Source: Auanema rhodensis (taxonomy: Eukaryota; Nematoda; Chromadorea; Rhabditida; Rhabditidae). Taken from it: 64,000 nt of DNA. The notes below the pieces were generated by a model. That model had not been told where the DNA came from and ran no database searches. It saw nothing but the letters and a program-made list of their open reading frames with translations. The position numbers and the translations under genes are program-made. Below, piece after piece: positions 9,127 to 23,516 of the stretch; positions within the stretch are counted from its first letter, which is position 1; every line of letters starts with the position of its first letter. Location: contig OZ059898.1 in assembly GCA_964057225.1 (NCBI GenBank), positions 3,100,001 to 3,164,000 on the forward strand, in the 5' to 3' direction.

Positions 9127-12100
9127 CACCGAGATATCAACTGATACAAGTTCACACTTATATCCTCGATTTTCACCCTGAAGAAATAATTTTTTCGTTG
9201 AATAACATTGTCCATCGTCTTTGCCTTGAAAAAAGGATTTTAAAAACATCTACTTTTTGCTAAATTATTTTGAAATTTTTCGAAAAAATTTTTGTCAAAA
9301 TGTTTTTGGAAGCAATGTTGAGTGTACATGGAAACTCAACATACACTAATGCATCATTTTTCAAACGATCTAAACTAATTTTTGTATCAAGCGTTTTTCA
9401 ATGTAGTATAGTGCATTCGATGCGGATTTTTAAGCTGCGTCGATCTGTGTTATCAGATTTGCGCTAGCTTAAAAATGCACCGAGATATCAACTGATATAA
9501 GTTCACACTTATATCCTCGATTTTCACCCTGAAGAAATAATTTTTTCGTTGAATAACATCGTCCATCGTCTTTGCCTTGAAAAAAGGAATCTAAAAACAT
9601 CTACTTTTTGCTAAATTATTTTGAAATTTTTCGAAAAAATTTTTGTCAAAATGTTTTTGGAAGCAATGTTGAGTGTACATGGAAACTCAACATACACTAA
9701 TGCATCATTTTTCAAACGATCATAACTAATTTTTGTATTAAGCGTTTTTCAATGTAGTATAGTGCATTCGATGCGGATTTTTAGGCTGCGTCGATCTGTG
9801 TTATCAGATTTGCGCTAGCTTAAAAATGCACCGAGATATCAACTGATATAAGTTCACACTTATATCCTCGATTTTCACCCTGAAGAATTAATTTTTTCGT
9901 TGAATAACATTGTCTATCGTCTTTGCCTTGAGAAATGGAATCTAAAAACATCTACTTTTTGCTAAATTATTTTGAAATTTTTCGAAAAAATTTTTGTCAA
10001 AATGTTTTTGGAAGCAATGTTGAGTGTACATGGAAACTCAACATACACTAATGCATCATTTTTCAAACGATCATAACTAATTTTTGTATCAAGCGTTTCT
10101 CAATGTAGTATAGTGCATTCGATCCGGATTTTTAAGCTGCGTCGATCTGTGTTATCAGATTTGCGCTAGCTTAAAAATGCAACGAGATATCAACTGATAT
10201 AAGTTCACACTTATATCCTCGATTTTCACCCTGAAGAAATAATTTTTTCGTTGAATAACATTGTCCATCGTCTTTGCTTTGAAAAAAGGAATCTAAAAAC
10301 ATCTACTTTTTGCTAAATTATTTTGAAATTTTTCGAAAAAATTTTTGTCAAAACTTTTTGGAAGCAATGTTGAGTGTACATGGAAACTCAACATACACTA
10401 ATGCATCATTTTTCAAACGATCATAACTAATTTTTGTATTAAGCGTTTTTCAATGTAGTATAGTGCATTCGATGCGGATTTTTAAGCTGCGTCGATCTGT
10501 GTTATCAGATTTGCGCTAGCTTAAAAATGCACCGAGATATCAACTGATATAAGTTCACACTTATATCCTCGATTTTCACCCTGAAGAATTAATTTTCTCG
10601 TTGAATAACATTGTCCATCGTCTTTGCCTTGAAAAAAGGAATCTAAAAACATCTACTTTTTGCTGAATTATTTTGAAATTTTTCGAAAAAATTTTTGTCA
10701 AAATGTTTTTGGAAGCAATGTTGAGTGTACATGGAAACTCAACATACACTAATGCATCATTTTTCGAACGATCATAACTAATTTTTGTATCAAGCGTTTC
10801 TTAATGTAGTATAGTGCATTCGATCCGGATTTTTAAGCTGCGTCGATCTATGTTATCAGATTTGCGCTAGCTTAAAAATGCACCGAGATATCAACTGATA
10901 TAAGTTCACACTTATATCCTCGATTTTCATCCTGAAGAATTAATTTTTTCGTTGAATAACATTGTCCATCGTTTTTGCCTTGAAAAATCGAATCTAAAAA
11001 CATCTACTTTTCGCTAAATTATTTTGAAATTTTTCGAAAAAATTTTTGTCAAAATGTTTTTGGAAGCAATGTTGAGTGTACATGGAAACTCAACATACAC
11101 TAATGCATCATTTTTCAAACGATCATAACTAATTTTTGTATCAAGCGTTTTTCAATGTAGTATAGTGCATTCGATGCGGATTTTTAAGCTGCGTCGATCT
11201 GTGTTATCAGATTTGCGCTAGCTTAAAAATGCACCGAGATATCAACTGATACAAGTTCACACTTATATCCTCGATTTTCACCCTGAAGAAATAATTTTTT
11301 CGTTGAATAACATTGTCCATCGTCTTTGCCTTGAAAAAAGGATTTTAAAAACATCTACTTTTTGCTAAATTATTTTGAAATTTTTCGAAAAAATTTTTGT
11401 CAAAATGTTTTTGGAAGCAATGTTGAGTGTACATGGAAACTCAACATACACTAATGCATCATTTTTCAAACGATCATAACTAATTTTTGTATCAAGCGTT
11501 TTTCAATGTAGTATAGTGCATTCGATGCGGATTTTTAAGCTGCGTCGATCTGTGTTATCAGATTTGCGCTAGCTTAAAAATGCACCGAGATATCAACTGA
11601 TACAAGTTCACACTTATATCCTCGATTTTCACCCTGAAGAAATAATTTTTTCGTTGAATAACATTGTCCATCGTCTTTGCCTTGAAAAAAGGATTTTAAA
11701 AACATCTACTTTTTGCTAAATTATTTTGAAATTTTTCGAAAAAATTTTTGTCAAAATGTTTTTGGAAGCAATGTTGAGTGTACATGGAAACTCAACATAC
11801 ACTAATGCATCATTTTTCAAACGATCATAACTAATTTTTGTATCAAGCGTTTCTTAATGTAGTATAGTGCATTCGATCCGGATTTTTAAGCTGCGTCGAT
11901 CTGTGTTATCAGATTTGCGCTAGCTTAAAAATGCACCGAGATATCAACTGATATAAGTTCACACTTATATCCTCGATTTTCACCCTGAAGAAATAATTTT
12001 TTCGTTAAATAACATCGTCCATCGTCTTTGCCTTGAAAAAAGAAATCTAAAAACATCTACTTTTTGCTAAATTATTTTGAAATTTTTCGAAAAAATTTTT

Positions 12101-13337
12101 GTCAAAATGTTTTTGGAAGCAATGTTGAGTGTACATGGAAACTCAACATACACTAATGCATCATTTTTCAAACGATCATAACTAATTTTTGTATTAAGCG
12201 TTTTTCAATGTAGTATAGTGCATTCGATGCGGATTTTTAAGCTGCGTCGATCTGTGTTATCAGATTTGCGCTAGCTTAAAAATGCACCGAGATATCAACT
12301 GATATAAGTTCACACTTATATCCTCGATTTTCACCCTGAAGAATTAATTTTTTCGTTGAATAACATTGTCTATCGTCTTTGCCTTGAGAAAAGGAATCTA
12401 AAAACATCTACTTTTTGCTAAATTATTTTGAAATTTTTCGAAAAAATTTTTGTCAAAATGTTTTTGGAAGCAATGTTGAGTGTACATGGAAACTCAACAT
12501 ACACTAATGCATCATTTTTCAAACGATCATAACTAATTTTTGTATCAAGCGTTTCTCAATGTAGTATAGTGCATTCGATCCGGATTTTTAAGCTGCGTCG
12601 ATCTGTGTTATCAGATTTGCGCTAGCTTAAAAATGCACCGAGATATCAACTGATACAAGTTCACACTTATATCCTCGATTTTCACCCTGAAGAAATAATT
12701 TTTTCGTTGAATAACATTGTCCATCGTCTTTGCCTTGAAAAAAGGATTTTAAAAACATCTACTTTTTGCTAAATTATTTTGAAATTTTTCGAAAAAATTT
12801 TTGTCAAAATGTTTTTGGAAGCAATGTTGAGTGTACATGGAAACTCAACATACACTAATGCATCATTTTTCAAACGATCATAACTAATTTTTGTATTAAG
12901 CGTTTTTCAATGTAGTATAGTGCATTCGATGCGGATTTTTAAGCTGCGTCGATCTGTGTTATCAGATTTGCGCTAGCTTAAAAATGCACCGAGATATCAA
13001 CTGATATAAGTTCACACTTATATCCTCGATTTTCACCCTGAAGAAATAATTTTTTCGTTGAATAACATTGTCCATCGTCTTTGCCTTGAAAAATCGAATC
13101 TAAAAACATCTACTTTTCGCTAAATTATTTTGAAATTTTTCGAAAAAATTTTTGTCAAAATGTTTTTGGAAGCAATGTTGAGTGTACATGGAAACTCAAC
13201 ATACACTAATGCATCATTTTTCAAACGATCATAACTAATTTTTGTATTAAGCGTTTTTCAATGTAGTATAGTGCATTCGATGCGGATTTTTAAGCTGCGT
13301 CGATCTGTGTTATCAGATTTGCGCTAGCTTAAAAATG
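9127..13337 (+). repeat. Mixed satellite monomers, right part of duplicated segment (left copy)
   Basis: Twelve monomers with no clear local period. Landmarks are CGATCTAAACT in 9127, TTTTTAGGCTG near 9780, GAGAAATGG in 9829, an AACGAG start and a one-base-shorter CAAAACTTTTTGG in 10180, TTTTGCTGAATT and CGATCTATG in 10530, ATCGTTTTTGCC in 10881, TTCGTTAAATAACATCG with AAAGAAATC in 11934, and GAGAAAAGG in 12285. All recur in the same order 34,044 bases downstream. Confidence 0.8.
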
Positions 13338-16300
13338 CACCGAGATATCAACTGATATAAGTTCACACTTATATCCTCGATTTTCACCCTGAAGAAATAA
13401 TTTTTTCGTTGAATAACATTGTCCATCGTCTTTGCCTTGAAAAATCGAATCTAAAAACATCTACTTTTCGCTAAATTATTTTGAAATTTTCCGAAAAAAT
13501 TTTTGTCAAAATGTTTTTGGAAGCAATGTTGAGTGTACATGGAAACTCAACATACACTAATGCATCATTTTTCAAACGATCATAACTAATTTTTGTATTA
13601 AGCGTTTTTCAATGTAGTATAGTGCATTCGATGCGGATTTTTAAGCTGCGTCGATCTGTGTTATCAGATTTGCGCTAGCTTAAAAATGCACCGAGATATC
13701 AACTGATATAAGTTCACACTTATATCCTCGATTTTCATCCTGAAGAATTAATTTTCTCGTTGAATAACATTGTCCATCGTCTTTGCCTTGAAAAAAGGAA
13801 TCTAAAAACATCTACTTTTTGCTAAATTATTTTGAAATTTTCCGAAAAAATTTTTGTCAAAATGTTTTTGGAAGCAATGTTGAGTGTACATGGAAACTCA
13901 ACATACACTAATGCATCATTTTTCAAACGATCATAACTAATTTTTGTATCAAGCTTTTCTCAATGTAGTATAGTGCATTCGATGCGGATTTTTAAGCTGC
14001 GTCGATCTGTGTTATCAGATTTGCGCTAGCTTAAAAATGCACCGAGATATCAACTGATATAAGTTCACACTTATATCCTCGATTTTCATCCTGAAGAATT
14101 AATTTTCTCGTTGAATAACATTGTCCATCGTCTTTGCCTTGAAAAAAGGAATCTAAAAACATCTACTTTTTGCTAAATTATTTTGAAATTTTTCGAAAAA
14201 ATTTTTGTCAAAATGTTTTTGGAAGCAATGTTGAGTGTACATGGAAACTCAACATACACTAATGCATCATTTTTCAAACGATCATAACTAATTTTTGTAT
14301 TAAGCGTTTTTCAATGTAGTATAGTGCATTCGATGCGGATTTTTAAGCTGCGTCGATCTGTGTTATCAGATTTGCGCTAGCTTAAAAATGCACCGAGATA
14401 TCAACTGATATAAGTTCACACTTATATCCTCGATTTTCATCCTGAAGAATTAATTTTCTCGTTGAATAACATTGTCCATCGTCTTTGCCTTGAAAAAAGG
14501 AATCTAAAAACATCTACTTTTTGCTAAATTATTTTGAAATTTTCCGAAAAAATTTTTGTCAAAATGTTTTTGGAAGCAATGTTGAGTGTACATGGAAACT
14601 CAACATACACTAATGCATCATTTTTCAAACGATCATAACTAATTTTTGTATCAAGCTTTTCTCAATGTAGTATAGTGCATTCGATGCGGATTTTTAGGCT
14701 GCGTCGATCTGTGTTATCAGATTTGCGCTAGCTTAAAAATGCACCGAGATATCAACTGATATAAGTTCACACTTATATCCTCGATTTTCATCCTGAAGAA
14801 TTAATTTTCTCGTTGAATAACATTGTCCATCGTCTTTGCCTTGAAAAAAGGAATCTAAAAACATCTACTTTTTGCTAAATTATTTTGAAATTTTCCGAAA
14901 AAATTTTTGTCAAAATGTTTTTGGAAGCAATGTTGAGTGTACATGGAAACTCAACATACACTAATGCATCATTTTTCAAACGATCATAACTAATTTTTGT
15001 ATCAAGCTTTTCTCAATGTAGTATAGTGCATTCGATGCGGATTTTTAAGCTGCGTCGATCTGTGTTATCAGATTTGCGCTAGCTTAAAAATGCACCGAGA
15101 TATCAACTGATATAAGTTCACACTTATATCCTCGATTTTCATCCTGAAGAATTAATTTTCTCGTTGAATAACATTGTCCATCGTCTTTGCCTTGAAAAAA
15201 TAAATCTAAAAACATCTACTTTTTGCTAAATTATTTTGAAATTTTCCGAAAAAATTTTTGTCAAAATGTTTTTGGAAGCAATGTTGAGTGTACATGGAAA
15301 CTCAACATACACTAATGCATCATTTTTCAAACGATCATAACTAATTTTTGTATTAAGCGTTTTTCAATGTAGTATAGTGCATTCGATGCGGATTTTTAAG
15401 CTGCGTCGATCTGTGTTATCAGATTTGCGCTAGCTTAAAAATGCACCGAGACATCAACTGATATAAGTTCACACTTATATCCTCGATTTTCATCCTGAAG
15501 AATTAATTTTCTCGTTGAATAACATTGTCCATCGTCTTTGCCTTGAAAAAAGGAATCTAAAAACATCTACTTTTTGCTAAATTATTTTGAAATTTTCCGA
15601 AAAAATTTTTGTCAAAATGTTTTTGGAAGCAATGTTGAGTGTACATGGAAACTCAACATACACTAATGCATCATTTTTCAAACGATCATAACTAATTTTT
15701 GTATCAAGCTTTTCTCAATGTAGTATAGTGCATTCGATGCGGATTTTTAAGCTGCGTCGATCTGTGTTATCAGATTTGCGCTAGCTTAAAAATGCACCGA
15801 GATATCAACTGATATAAGTTCACACTTATATCCTCGATTTTCATCCTGAAGAATTAATTTTCTCGTTGAATAACATTGTCCATCGTCTTTGCCTTGAAAA
15901 AAGAAATCTAAAAACATCTACTTTTTGCTAAATTATTTTGAAATTTTCCGAAAAAATTTTTGTCAAAATGTTTTTGGAAGCAATGTTGAGTGTACATGGA
16001 AACTCAACATACACTAATGCATCATTTTTCAAACGATCATAACTAATTTTTGTATTAAGCGTTTTTCAATGTAGTATAGTGCAATCGATGCGGATTTTTA
16101 AGCTGCGTCGATCTGTGTTATCAGATTTGCGCTAGCTTAAAAATGCACCGAGATATCAACTGATATAAGTTCACACTTATATCCTCGATTTTCATCCTGA
16201 AGAATTAATTTTTTCGTTGAATAACATTGTCCATCGTCTTTGCCTTGAAAAATCGAATCTAAAAACATCTACTTTTCGCTAAATTATTTTGAAATTTTTC

Positions 16301-17198
16301 GAAAAAATTTTTGTCAAAATGTTTTTGGAAGCAATGTTGAGTGTACATGGAAACTCAACATACACTAATGCATCATTTTTCAAACGATCATAACTAATTT
16401 TTGTATTAAGCGTTTTTCAATGTAGTATAGTGCATTCGATGCGGATTTTTAAGCTGCGTCGATCTGTGTTATCAGATTTGCGCTAGCTTAAAAATGCACC
16501 GAGATATCAACTGATATAAGTTCACACTTATATCCTCGATTTTCATCCTGAAGATTTAATTTTCTCGTTGAATAACATTGTCCATCGTCTTTGCCTTGAA
16601 AAAAGGAATCTAAAAACATCTACTTTTTGCTAAATTATTTTGAAATTTTCCGAAAAAATTTTTGTCAAAATGTTTTTGGAAGCAATGTTGAGTGTACATG
16701 GAAACTCAACATACACTAATGCATCATTTTTCAAACGATCATAACTAATTTTTGTATCAAGCTTTTCTCAATGTAGTATAGTGCATTCGATGCGGATTTT
16801 TAAGCTGCGTCGATCTGTGTTATCAGATTTGCGCTAGCTTAAAAATGCACCGAGATATCAACTGATATAAGTTCACACTTATATCCTCGATTTTCATCCT
16901 GAAGAATTAATTTTCTCGTTGAATAACATTGTCCATCGTCTTTGCCTTGAAAAAAGAAATCTAAAAACATCTACTTTTTGCTAAATTATTTTGAAATTTT
17001 CCGAAAAAATTTTTGTCAAAATGTTTTTGGAAGCAATGTTGAGTGTACATGGAAACTCAACATACACTAATGCATCATTTTTCAAACGATCATAACTAAT
17101 TTTTGTATCAAGCGTTTTTCAATGTAGTATAGTGCAATCGATGCGGATTTTTAAGCTGCGTCGATCTGTGTTATCAGATTTGCGCTAGCTTAAAAATG
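13338..17198 (+). repeat. P/Q/R-type monomer block with TTCTCG
   Basis: Eleven monomers, most with CATCCTGAAG, TTTTCTCG and TTTTCCG. P types (13689, 14391, 14742, 15444, 16497) have TATCAAGCTTTTCTCAATG. They alternate with Q or R types that have TTAAGCG or TATCAAGCG on the right and, in R, AAAGAAATC or AAATAAATC (15093, 15795, 16848). P-R pairs at 15444-16145 and 16497-17198, separated by one S monomer (16146), form a local 1,053-bp pattern. Private changes include CGAGACATC near 15451 and GATTTAAT near 16555. This block begins exactly where similarity to the right duplication copy ends. Confidence 0.7.
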
Positions 17199-20100
17199 CA
17201 CCGAGATATCAACTGATATAAGTTCACACTTATATCCTCGATTTTCATCCTGAAGAATTAATTTTTTCGTTGAATAACATTGTCCATCGTCTTTGCCTTG
17301 AAAAATGGAATCTAAAAACATCTACTTTTTGGTAAATTATTTTGAAATTTTTCGAAAAAATTTTTGTCAAAATGTTTTTGGAAGCAATGTTGAGTGTACA
17401 TGGAAACTCAACATACACTAATGCATCATTTTTCAAACGATCATAACTAATTTTTGTATCAAGCGTTTCTCAATGTAGTATAGTGCATTCGATCCGGATT
17501 TTTAAGCTGCGTCGATCTGTGTTATCAGATTTGCGCTAGCTTAAAAATGCACCGAGATATCAACTGATATAAGTTCACACTTATATCCTCGATTTTCATC
17601 CTGAAGAATTAATTTTTTCGTTGAATAACATTGTCCATCGTCTTTGCCTTGAAAAATCGAATCTAAAAACATCTACTTTTCGCTAAATTATTTTGAAATT
17701 TTTCGAAAAAATTTTTGTCAAAATGTTTTTGGAAGCAATGTTGAGTGTACATGGAAACTCAACATACACTAATGCATCATTTTTCAAACGATCATAACTA
17801 ATTTTTGTATTAAGCTTTTCTCAATGTAGTATAGTGCATTCGAAGCGGATTTTTAAGCTGCGTCGATCTGTGTTATCAGATTTGCGCTAGCTTAAAAATG
17901 CACCGAGATATCAACTGATATAAGTTCACACTTATATCCTCGATTTTCACCCTGAAGAATTAACTTTTTCGTTGAATAACATTGTCTATCGTCTTTGCCT
18001 TGAAAAATGGAATCTAAAAACATCTACTTTTTGGTAAATTATTTTGAAATTTTTCGAAAAAATTTTTGTCAAAATGTTTTTGGAAGCAATGTTGAGTGTA
18101 CATGGAAACTCAACATACACTAATGCATCATTTTTCAAACGATCATAACTAATTTTTGTATTAAGCGTTTTTCAATGTAGTATAGTGCAATCGATGCGGA
18201 TTTTTAAGCTGCGTCGATCTGTGTTATCAGATTTGCGCTAGCTTAAAAATGCACCGAGATATCAACTGATATAAGTTCACACTTATATCCTCGATTTTCA
18301 TCCTGAAGAATTAATTTTTTCGTTGAATAACATTGTCCATCGTCTTTGCCTTGAAAAATCGAATCTAAAAACATCTACTTTTCGCTAAATTATTTTGAAA
18401 TTTTTCGAAAAAATTTTTGTCAAAATGTTTTTGGAAGCAATGTTGAGTGTACATGGAAACTCAACATACACTAATGCATCATTTTTCAAACGATCATAAC
18501 TAATTTTTGTATCAAGCGTTTTTTAATGTAGTATAGTGCATTCGATGCGGATTTTTAAGCTGCGTCGATCTGTGTTATCAGATTTGCGCTAGCTTAAAAA
18601 TGCACCGAGATATCAACTGATATAAGTTCACACTTATATCCTCGATTTTCATCCTGAAGAATTAATTTTTTCGTTGAATAACATTGTCCATCGTCTTTGC
18701 CTTGAAAAATGGAAACTAAAAACATCTACTTTTTGCTAAATTATTTTGAAATTTTTCGAAAAAATTTTTGTCAAAATGTTTTTGGAAGCAATGTTGAGTG
18801 TACATGGAAACTCAACATACACTAATGCATCATTTTTCAAACGATCATAACTAATTTTTGTATCAAGCTTTTCTCAATGTAGTATAGTGCATTCGATGCG
18901 GATTTTTAAGCTGCGTCGATCTGTGTTATCAGATTTGCGCTAGCTTAAAAATGCACCGAGATATCAACTGATATAAGTTCACACTTATATCCTCGATTTT
19001 CATCCTGAAGAATTAATTTTTTCGTTTAATAACATTGTCCATCGTCTTTGCCTTGAAAAATCGAATCTAAAAACATCTACTTTTTGCTAAATTATTCTGA
19101 AATTTTTCGAAAAAATTTTTGTCAAAATGTTTTTGGAAGCAATGTTGAGTGTACATGGAAACTCAACATACACTAATGCATCATTTTTCAAACGATCATA
19201 ACTAATTTTTGTATCAAGCGTTTTTCAATGTAGTATAGTGCATTCGATGCGGATTTTTAAGCTGCGTCGATCTGTGTTATCAGATTTGCGCTAGCTTAAA
19301 AATGCACCGAGATATCAACTGATATAAGTTCACACTTATATCCTCGATTTTCACCCTGAAGAATTAACTTTTTCGTTGAATAACATTGTCTATCGTCTTT
19401 GCCTTGAAAAATGGAAACTAAAAACATCTACTTTTTGCTAAATTATTTTGAAATTTTTCGAAAAAATTTTTGTCAAAATGTTTTTGGAAGCAATGTTGAG
19501 TGTACATGGAAACTCAACATACACTAATGCATCATTTTTCAAACGATCATAACTAATTTTTGTATCAAGCTTTTCTCAATGTAGTATAGTGCATTCGATG
19601 CGGATTTTTAAGCTGCGTCGATCTGTGTTATCAGATTTGCGCTAGCTTAAAAATGCACCGAGATATCAACTGATATAAGTTCACACTTATATCCTCGATT
19701 TTCACCCTGAAGAATTAACTTTTTCGTTGAATAACATTGTCTATCGTCTTTGCCTTGAAAAATGGAATCTAAAAACATCTACTTTTTGCTAAATTATTTT
19801 GAAATTTTTCGAAAAAATTTTTGTCAAAATGTTTTTGGAAGCAATGTTGAGTGTACATGGAAACTCAACATACACTAATGCATCATTTTTCAAACGATCA
19901 TAACTAATTTTTGTATTAAGCTTTTCTCAATGTAGTATAGTGCATTCGATGCGGATTTTCAAGCTGCGTCGATCTGTGTTATCAGATGTGCGCTAGCTTA
20001 AAAATGCACCGAGATATCAACTGATATAAGTTCACACTTATATCCTCGATTTTCACCCTGAAGAATTAACTTTTTCGTTGAATAACATTGTCTATCGTCT

Positions 20101-21410
20101 TTGCCTTGAAAAATGGAATCTAAAAACATCTACTTTTTGGTAAATTATTTTGAAATTTTTCGAAAAAATTTTTGTCAAAATGTTTTTGGAAGCAATGTTG
20201 AGTGTACATGGAAACTCAACATACACTAATGCTTCATTTTTCAAACGATCATAACTAATTTTTGTATCAAGCGTTTCTCAATGTAGTATAGTGCATTCGA
20301 TCCGGATTTTTAAGCTGCGTCGATCTGTGTTATCAGATTTGCGCTAGCTTAAAAATGCACCGAGATATCAACTGATATAAGTTCACACTTATATCCTCGA
20401 TTTTCATCCTGAAGAATTAATTTTTTCGTTGAATAACATTGTCCATCGTCTTTGCCTTGAAAAATCGAATCTAAAAACATCTACTTTTTGCTAAATTATT
20501 TTGAAATTTTTCGAAAAAATTTTTGTCAAAATGTTTTTGGAAGCAATGTTGAGTGTACATGGAAACTCAACATACACTAATGCATCATTTTTCAAACGAT
20601 CATAACTAATTTTTGTATCAAGCGTTTTTCAATGTAGTATAGTGCATTCGATGCGGATTTTTAAGCTGCGTCGATCTGTGTTATCAGATTTGCGCTAGCT
20701 TAAAAATGCACCGAGATATCAACTGATATAAGTTCACACTTATATCCTCGATTTTCACCCTGAAGAATTAACTTTTTCGTTGAATAACATTGTCCATCGT
20801 CTTTGCCTTGAAAAATCGAATCTAAAAACATCTACTTTTTGCTAAATTATTTTGAAATTTTTCGAAAAAATTTTTGTCAAAATGTTTTTGGAAGCAATGT
20901 TGAGTGTACATGGAAACTCAACATACACTAATGCATCATTTTTCAAACGATCATAACTAATTTTTGTATCAAGCTTTTCTCAATGTAGTATAGTGCATTC
21001 GATGCGGATTTTTAAGCTGCGTCGATCTGTGTTATCAGATTTGCGCTAGCTTAAAAATGCACCGAGATATCAACTGATATAAGTTCACACTTATATCCTC
21101 GATTTTCACCCTGAAGAATTAACTTTTTCGTTGAATAACATTGTCTATCGTCTTTGCCTTGAAAAATGGAATCTAAAAACATCTACTTTTCGCTAAATTA
21201 TTTTGAAATTTTTCGAAAAAATTTTTGTCAAAATGTTTTTGGAAGCAATGTTGAGTGTACATGGAAACTCAACATACACTAATGCATCATTTTTCAAACG
21301 ATCATAACTAATTTTTGTATTAAGCTTTTCTCAATGTAGTATAGTGCATTCGATGCGGATTTTTAAGCTGCGTCGATCTGTGTTATCAGATTTGCGCTAG
21401 CTTAAAAATG
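17199..21410 (+). repeat. Mixed satellite monomers (A, B and related types)
   Basis: Twelve monomers. The first two (17199, 17550) are an A/B pair like the dimer array at 21411, including GAAGCGG in B. Others mix left halves ending TGGTAAATT, TCGCTAAATT or TTGCTAAATT with right halves TTAAGCG, TATCAAGCG or the AAGCTTTTCTC forms. Private variants include ATGGAAACT in both 18603 and 19305, TTTAATAAC in 18954, CAGATGTGCG near 19988 and GCTTCATT near 20232. No strict period stands out beyond the monomer. Confidence 0.7.
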
Positions 21411-23516
21411 CACCGAGATATCAACTGATATAAGTTCACACTTATATCCTCGATTTTCACCCTGAAGAATTAACTTTTTCGTTGAATAACATTGTCTATC
21501 GTCTTTGCCTTGAAAAATGGAATCTAAAAACATCTACTTTTTGGTAAATTATTTTGAAATTTTTCGAAAAAATTTTTGTCAAAATGTTTTTGGAAGCAAT
21601 GTTGAGTGTACATGGAAACTCAACATACACTAATGCATCATTTTTCAAACGATCATAACTAATTTTTGTATCAAGCGTTTCTCAATGTAGTATAGTGCAT
21701 TCGATCCGGATTTTTAAGCTGCGTCGATCTGTGTTATCAGATTTGCGCTAGCTTAAAAATGCACCGAGATATCAACTGATATAAGTTCACACTTATATCC
21801 TCGATTTTCATCCTGAAGAATTAATTTTTTCGTTGAATAACATTGTCCATCGTCTTTGCCTTGAAAAATCGAATCTAAAAACATCTACTTTTCGCTAAAT
21901 TATTTTGAAATTTTTCGAAAAAATTTTTGTCAAAATGTTTTTGGAAGCAATGTTGAGTGTACATGGAAACTCAACATACACTAATGCATCATTTTTCAAA
22001 CGATCATAACTAATTTTTGTATTAAGCTTTTCTCAATGTAGTATAGTGCATTCGAAGCGGATTTTTAAGCTGCGTCGATCTGTGTTATCAGATTTGCGCT
22101 AGCTTAAAAATGCACCGAGATATCAACTGATATAAGTTCACACATATATCCTCGATTTTCACCCTGAAGAATTAACTTTTTCGTTGAATAACATTGTCTA
22201 TCGTCTTTGCCTTGAAAAATGGAATCTAAAAACATCTACTTTTTGGTAAATTATTTTGAAATTTTTCGAAAAAATTTTTGTCAAAATGTTTTTGGAAGCA
22301 ATGTTGAGTGTACATGGAAACTCAACATACACTAATGCATCATTTTTCAAACGATCATAACTAATTTTTGTATCAAGCGTTTCTCAATGTAGTATAGTGC
22401 ATTCGATCCGGATTTTTAAGCTGCGTCGATCTGTGTTATCAGATTTGCGCTAGCTTAAAAATGCACCGAGATATCAACTGATATAAGTTCACACTTATAT
22501 CCTCGATTTTCATCCTGAAGAATTAATTTTTCCGTTGAATAACATTGTCCATCGTCTTTGCCTTGAAAAATCGAATCTAAAAACATCTACTTTTCGCTAA
22601 ATTATTTTGAAATTTTTCGAAAAAATTTTTGTCAAAATGTTTTTGGAAGCAATGTTGAGTGTACATGGAAACTCAACATACACTAATGCATCATTTTTCA
22701 AACGATCATAACTAATTTTTGTATTAAGCTTTTCTCAATGTAGTATAGTGCATTCGAAGCGGATTTTTAAGCTGCGTCGATCTGTGTTATCAGATTTGCG
22801 CTAGCTTAAAAATGCACCGAGATATCAACTGATATAAGTTCACACTTATATCCTCGATTTTCACCCTGAAGAATTAACTTTTTCGTTGAATAACATTGTC
22901 TATCGTCTTTGCCTTGAAAAATGGAATCTAAAAACATCTACTTTTTGGTAAATTATTTTGAAATTTTTCGAAAAAATTTTTGTCAAAATGTTTTTGGAAG
23001 CAATGTTGAGTGTACATGGAAACTCAACATACACTAATGCATCATTTTTCAAACGATCATAACTAATTTTTGTATCAAGCGTTTCTCAATGTAGTATAGT
23101 GCATTCGATCCGGATTTTTAAGCTGCGTCGATCTGTGTTATCAGATTTGCGCTAGCTTAAAAATGCACCGAGATATCAACTGATATAAGTTCACACTTAT
23201 ATCCTCGATTTTCATCCTGAAGAATTAATTTTTTCGTTGAATAACATTGTCCATCGTCTTTGCCTTGAAAAATCGAATCTAAAAACATCTACTTTTCGCT
23301 AAATTATTTTGAAATTTTTCGAAAAAATTTTTGTCAAAATGTTTTTGGAAGCAATGTTGAGTGTACATGGAAACTCAACATACACTAATGCATCATTTTT
23401 CAAACGATCATAACTAATTTTTGTATTAAGCTTTTCTCAATGTAGTATAGTGCATTCGATCCGGATTTTTAAGCTGCGTCGATCTGTGTTATCAGATTTG
23501 CGCTAGCTTAAAAATG
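21411..23516 (+). repeat. Dimeric (702-bp) A-B repeat, three copies
   Basis: A monomers (21411, 22113, 22815) have AATTAACTTTTTCG, AAAATGG, TGGTAAATT, TTTCTCAATG and GATCCGG. B monomers (21762, 22464, 23166) have CATCCTG, AAAATCG, TCGCTAAATT and TTAAGCTTTTCTC. GAAGCGG, otherwise rare, marks the first two B copies and the B at 17550; the third B has GATCCGG, as in A. Private changes are ACATATATCC near 22144 and TTTCCGTTG near 22532. A and B alternate strictly here, making this the clearest short higher-order repeat in the window. Confidence 0.85.

Larger units (their letters stand above)
1..13337 (+). repeat. Large intra-array duplication, left copy
   Basis: About 38 monomers here reappear in the same order and with the same private variants at 33694-47381. 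Rare markers found only in paired positions include GGACTTTC (about 1164 and 35208), TTTTTAGAAG (about 5441 and 39485), CTAAACT (three in each copy) and the short CAAAACTTTTTGG monomer (10180 and 44224). Spacing is 33,693 for roughly the first two monomers and 34,044 afterwards, because the right copy has one extra monomer. Similarity stops after about 13337, where the monomer at 13338 no longer matches 47382. The left end lies beyond the window. Confidence 0.9.

Noticed and set aside
17245-17436. Open frame of 63 codons on the - strand
   Set aside because: It lies wholly inside one monomer and is a chance opening from local variants; neighbouring monomers have stops in this frame.
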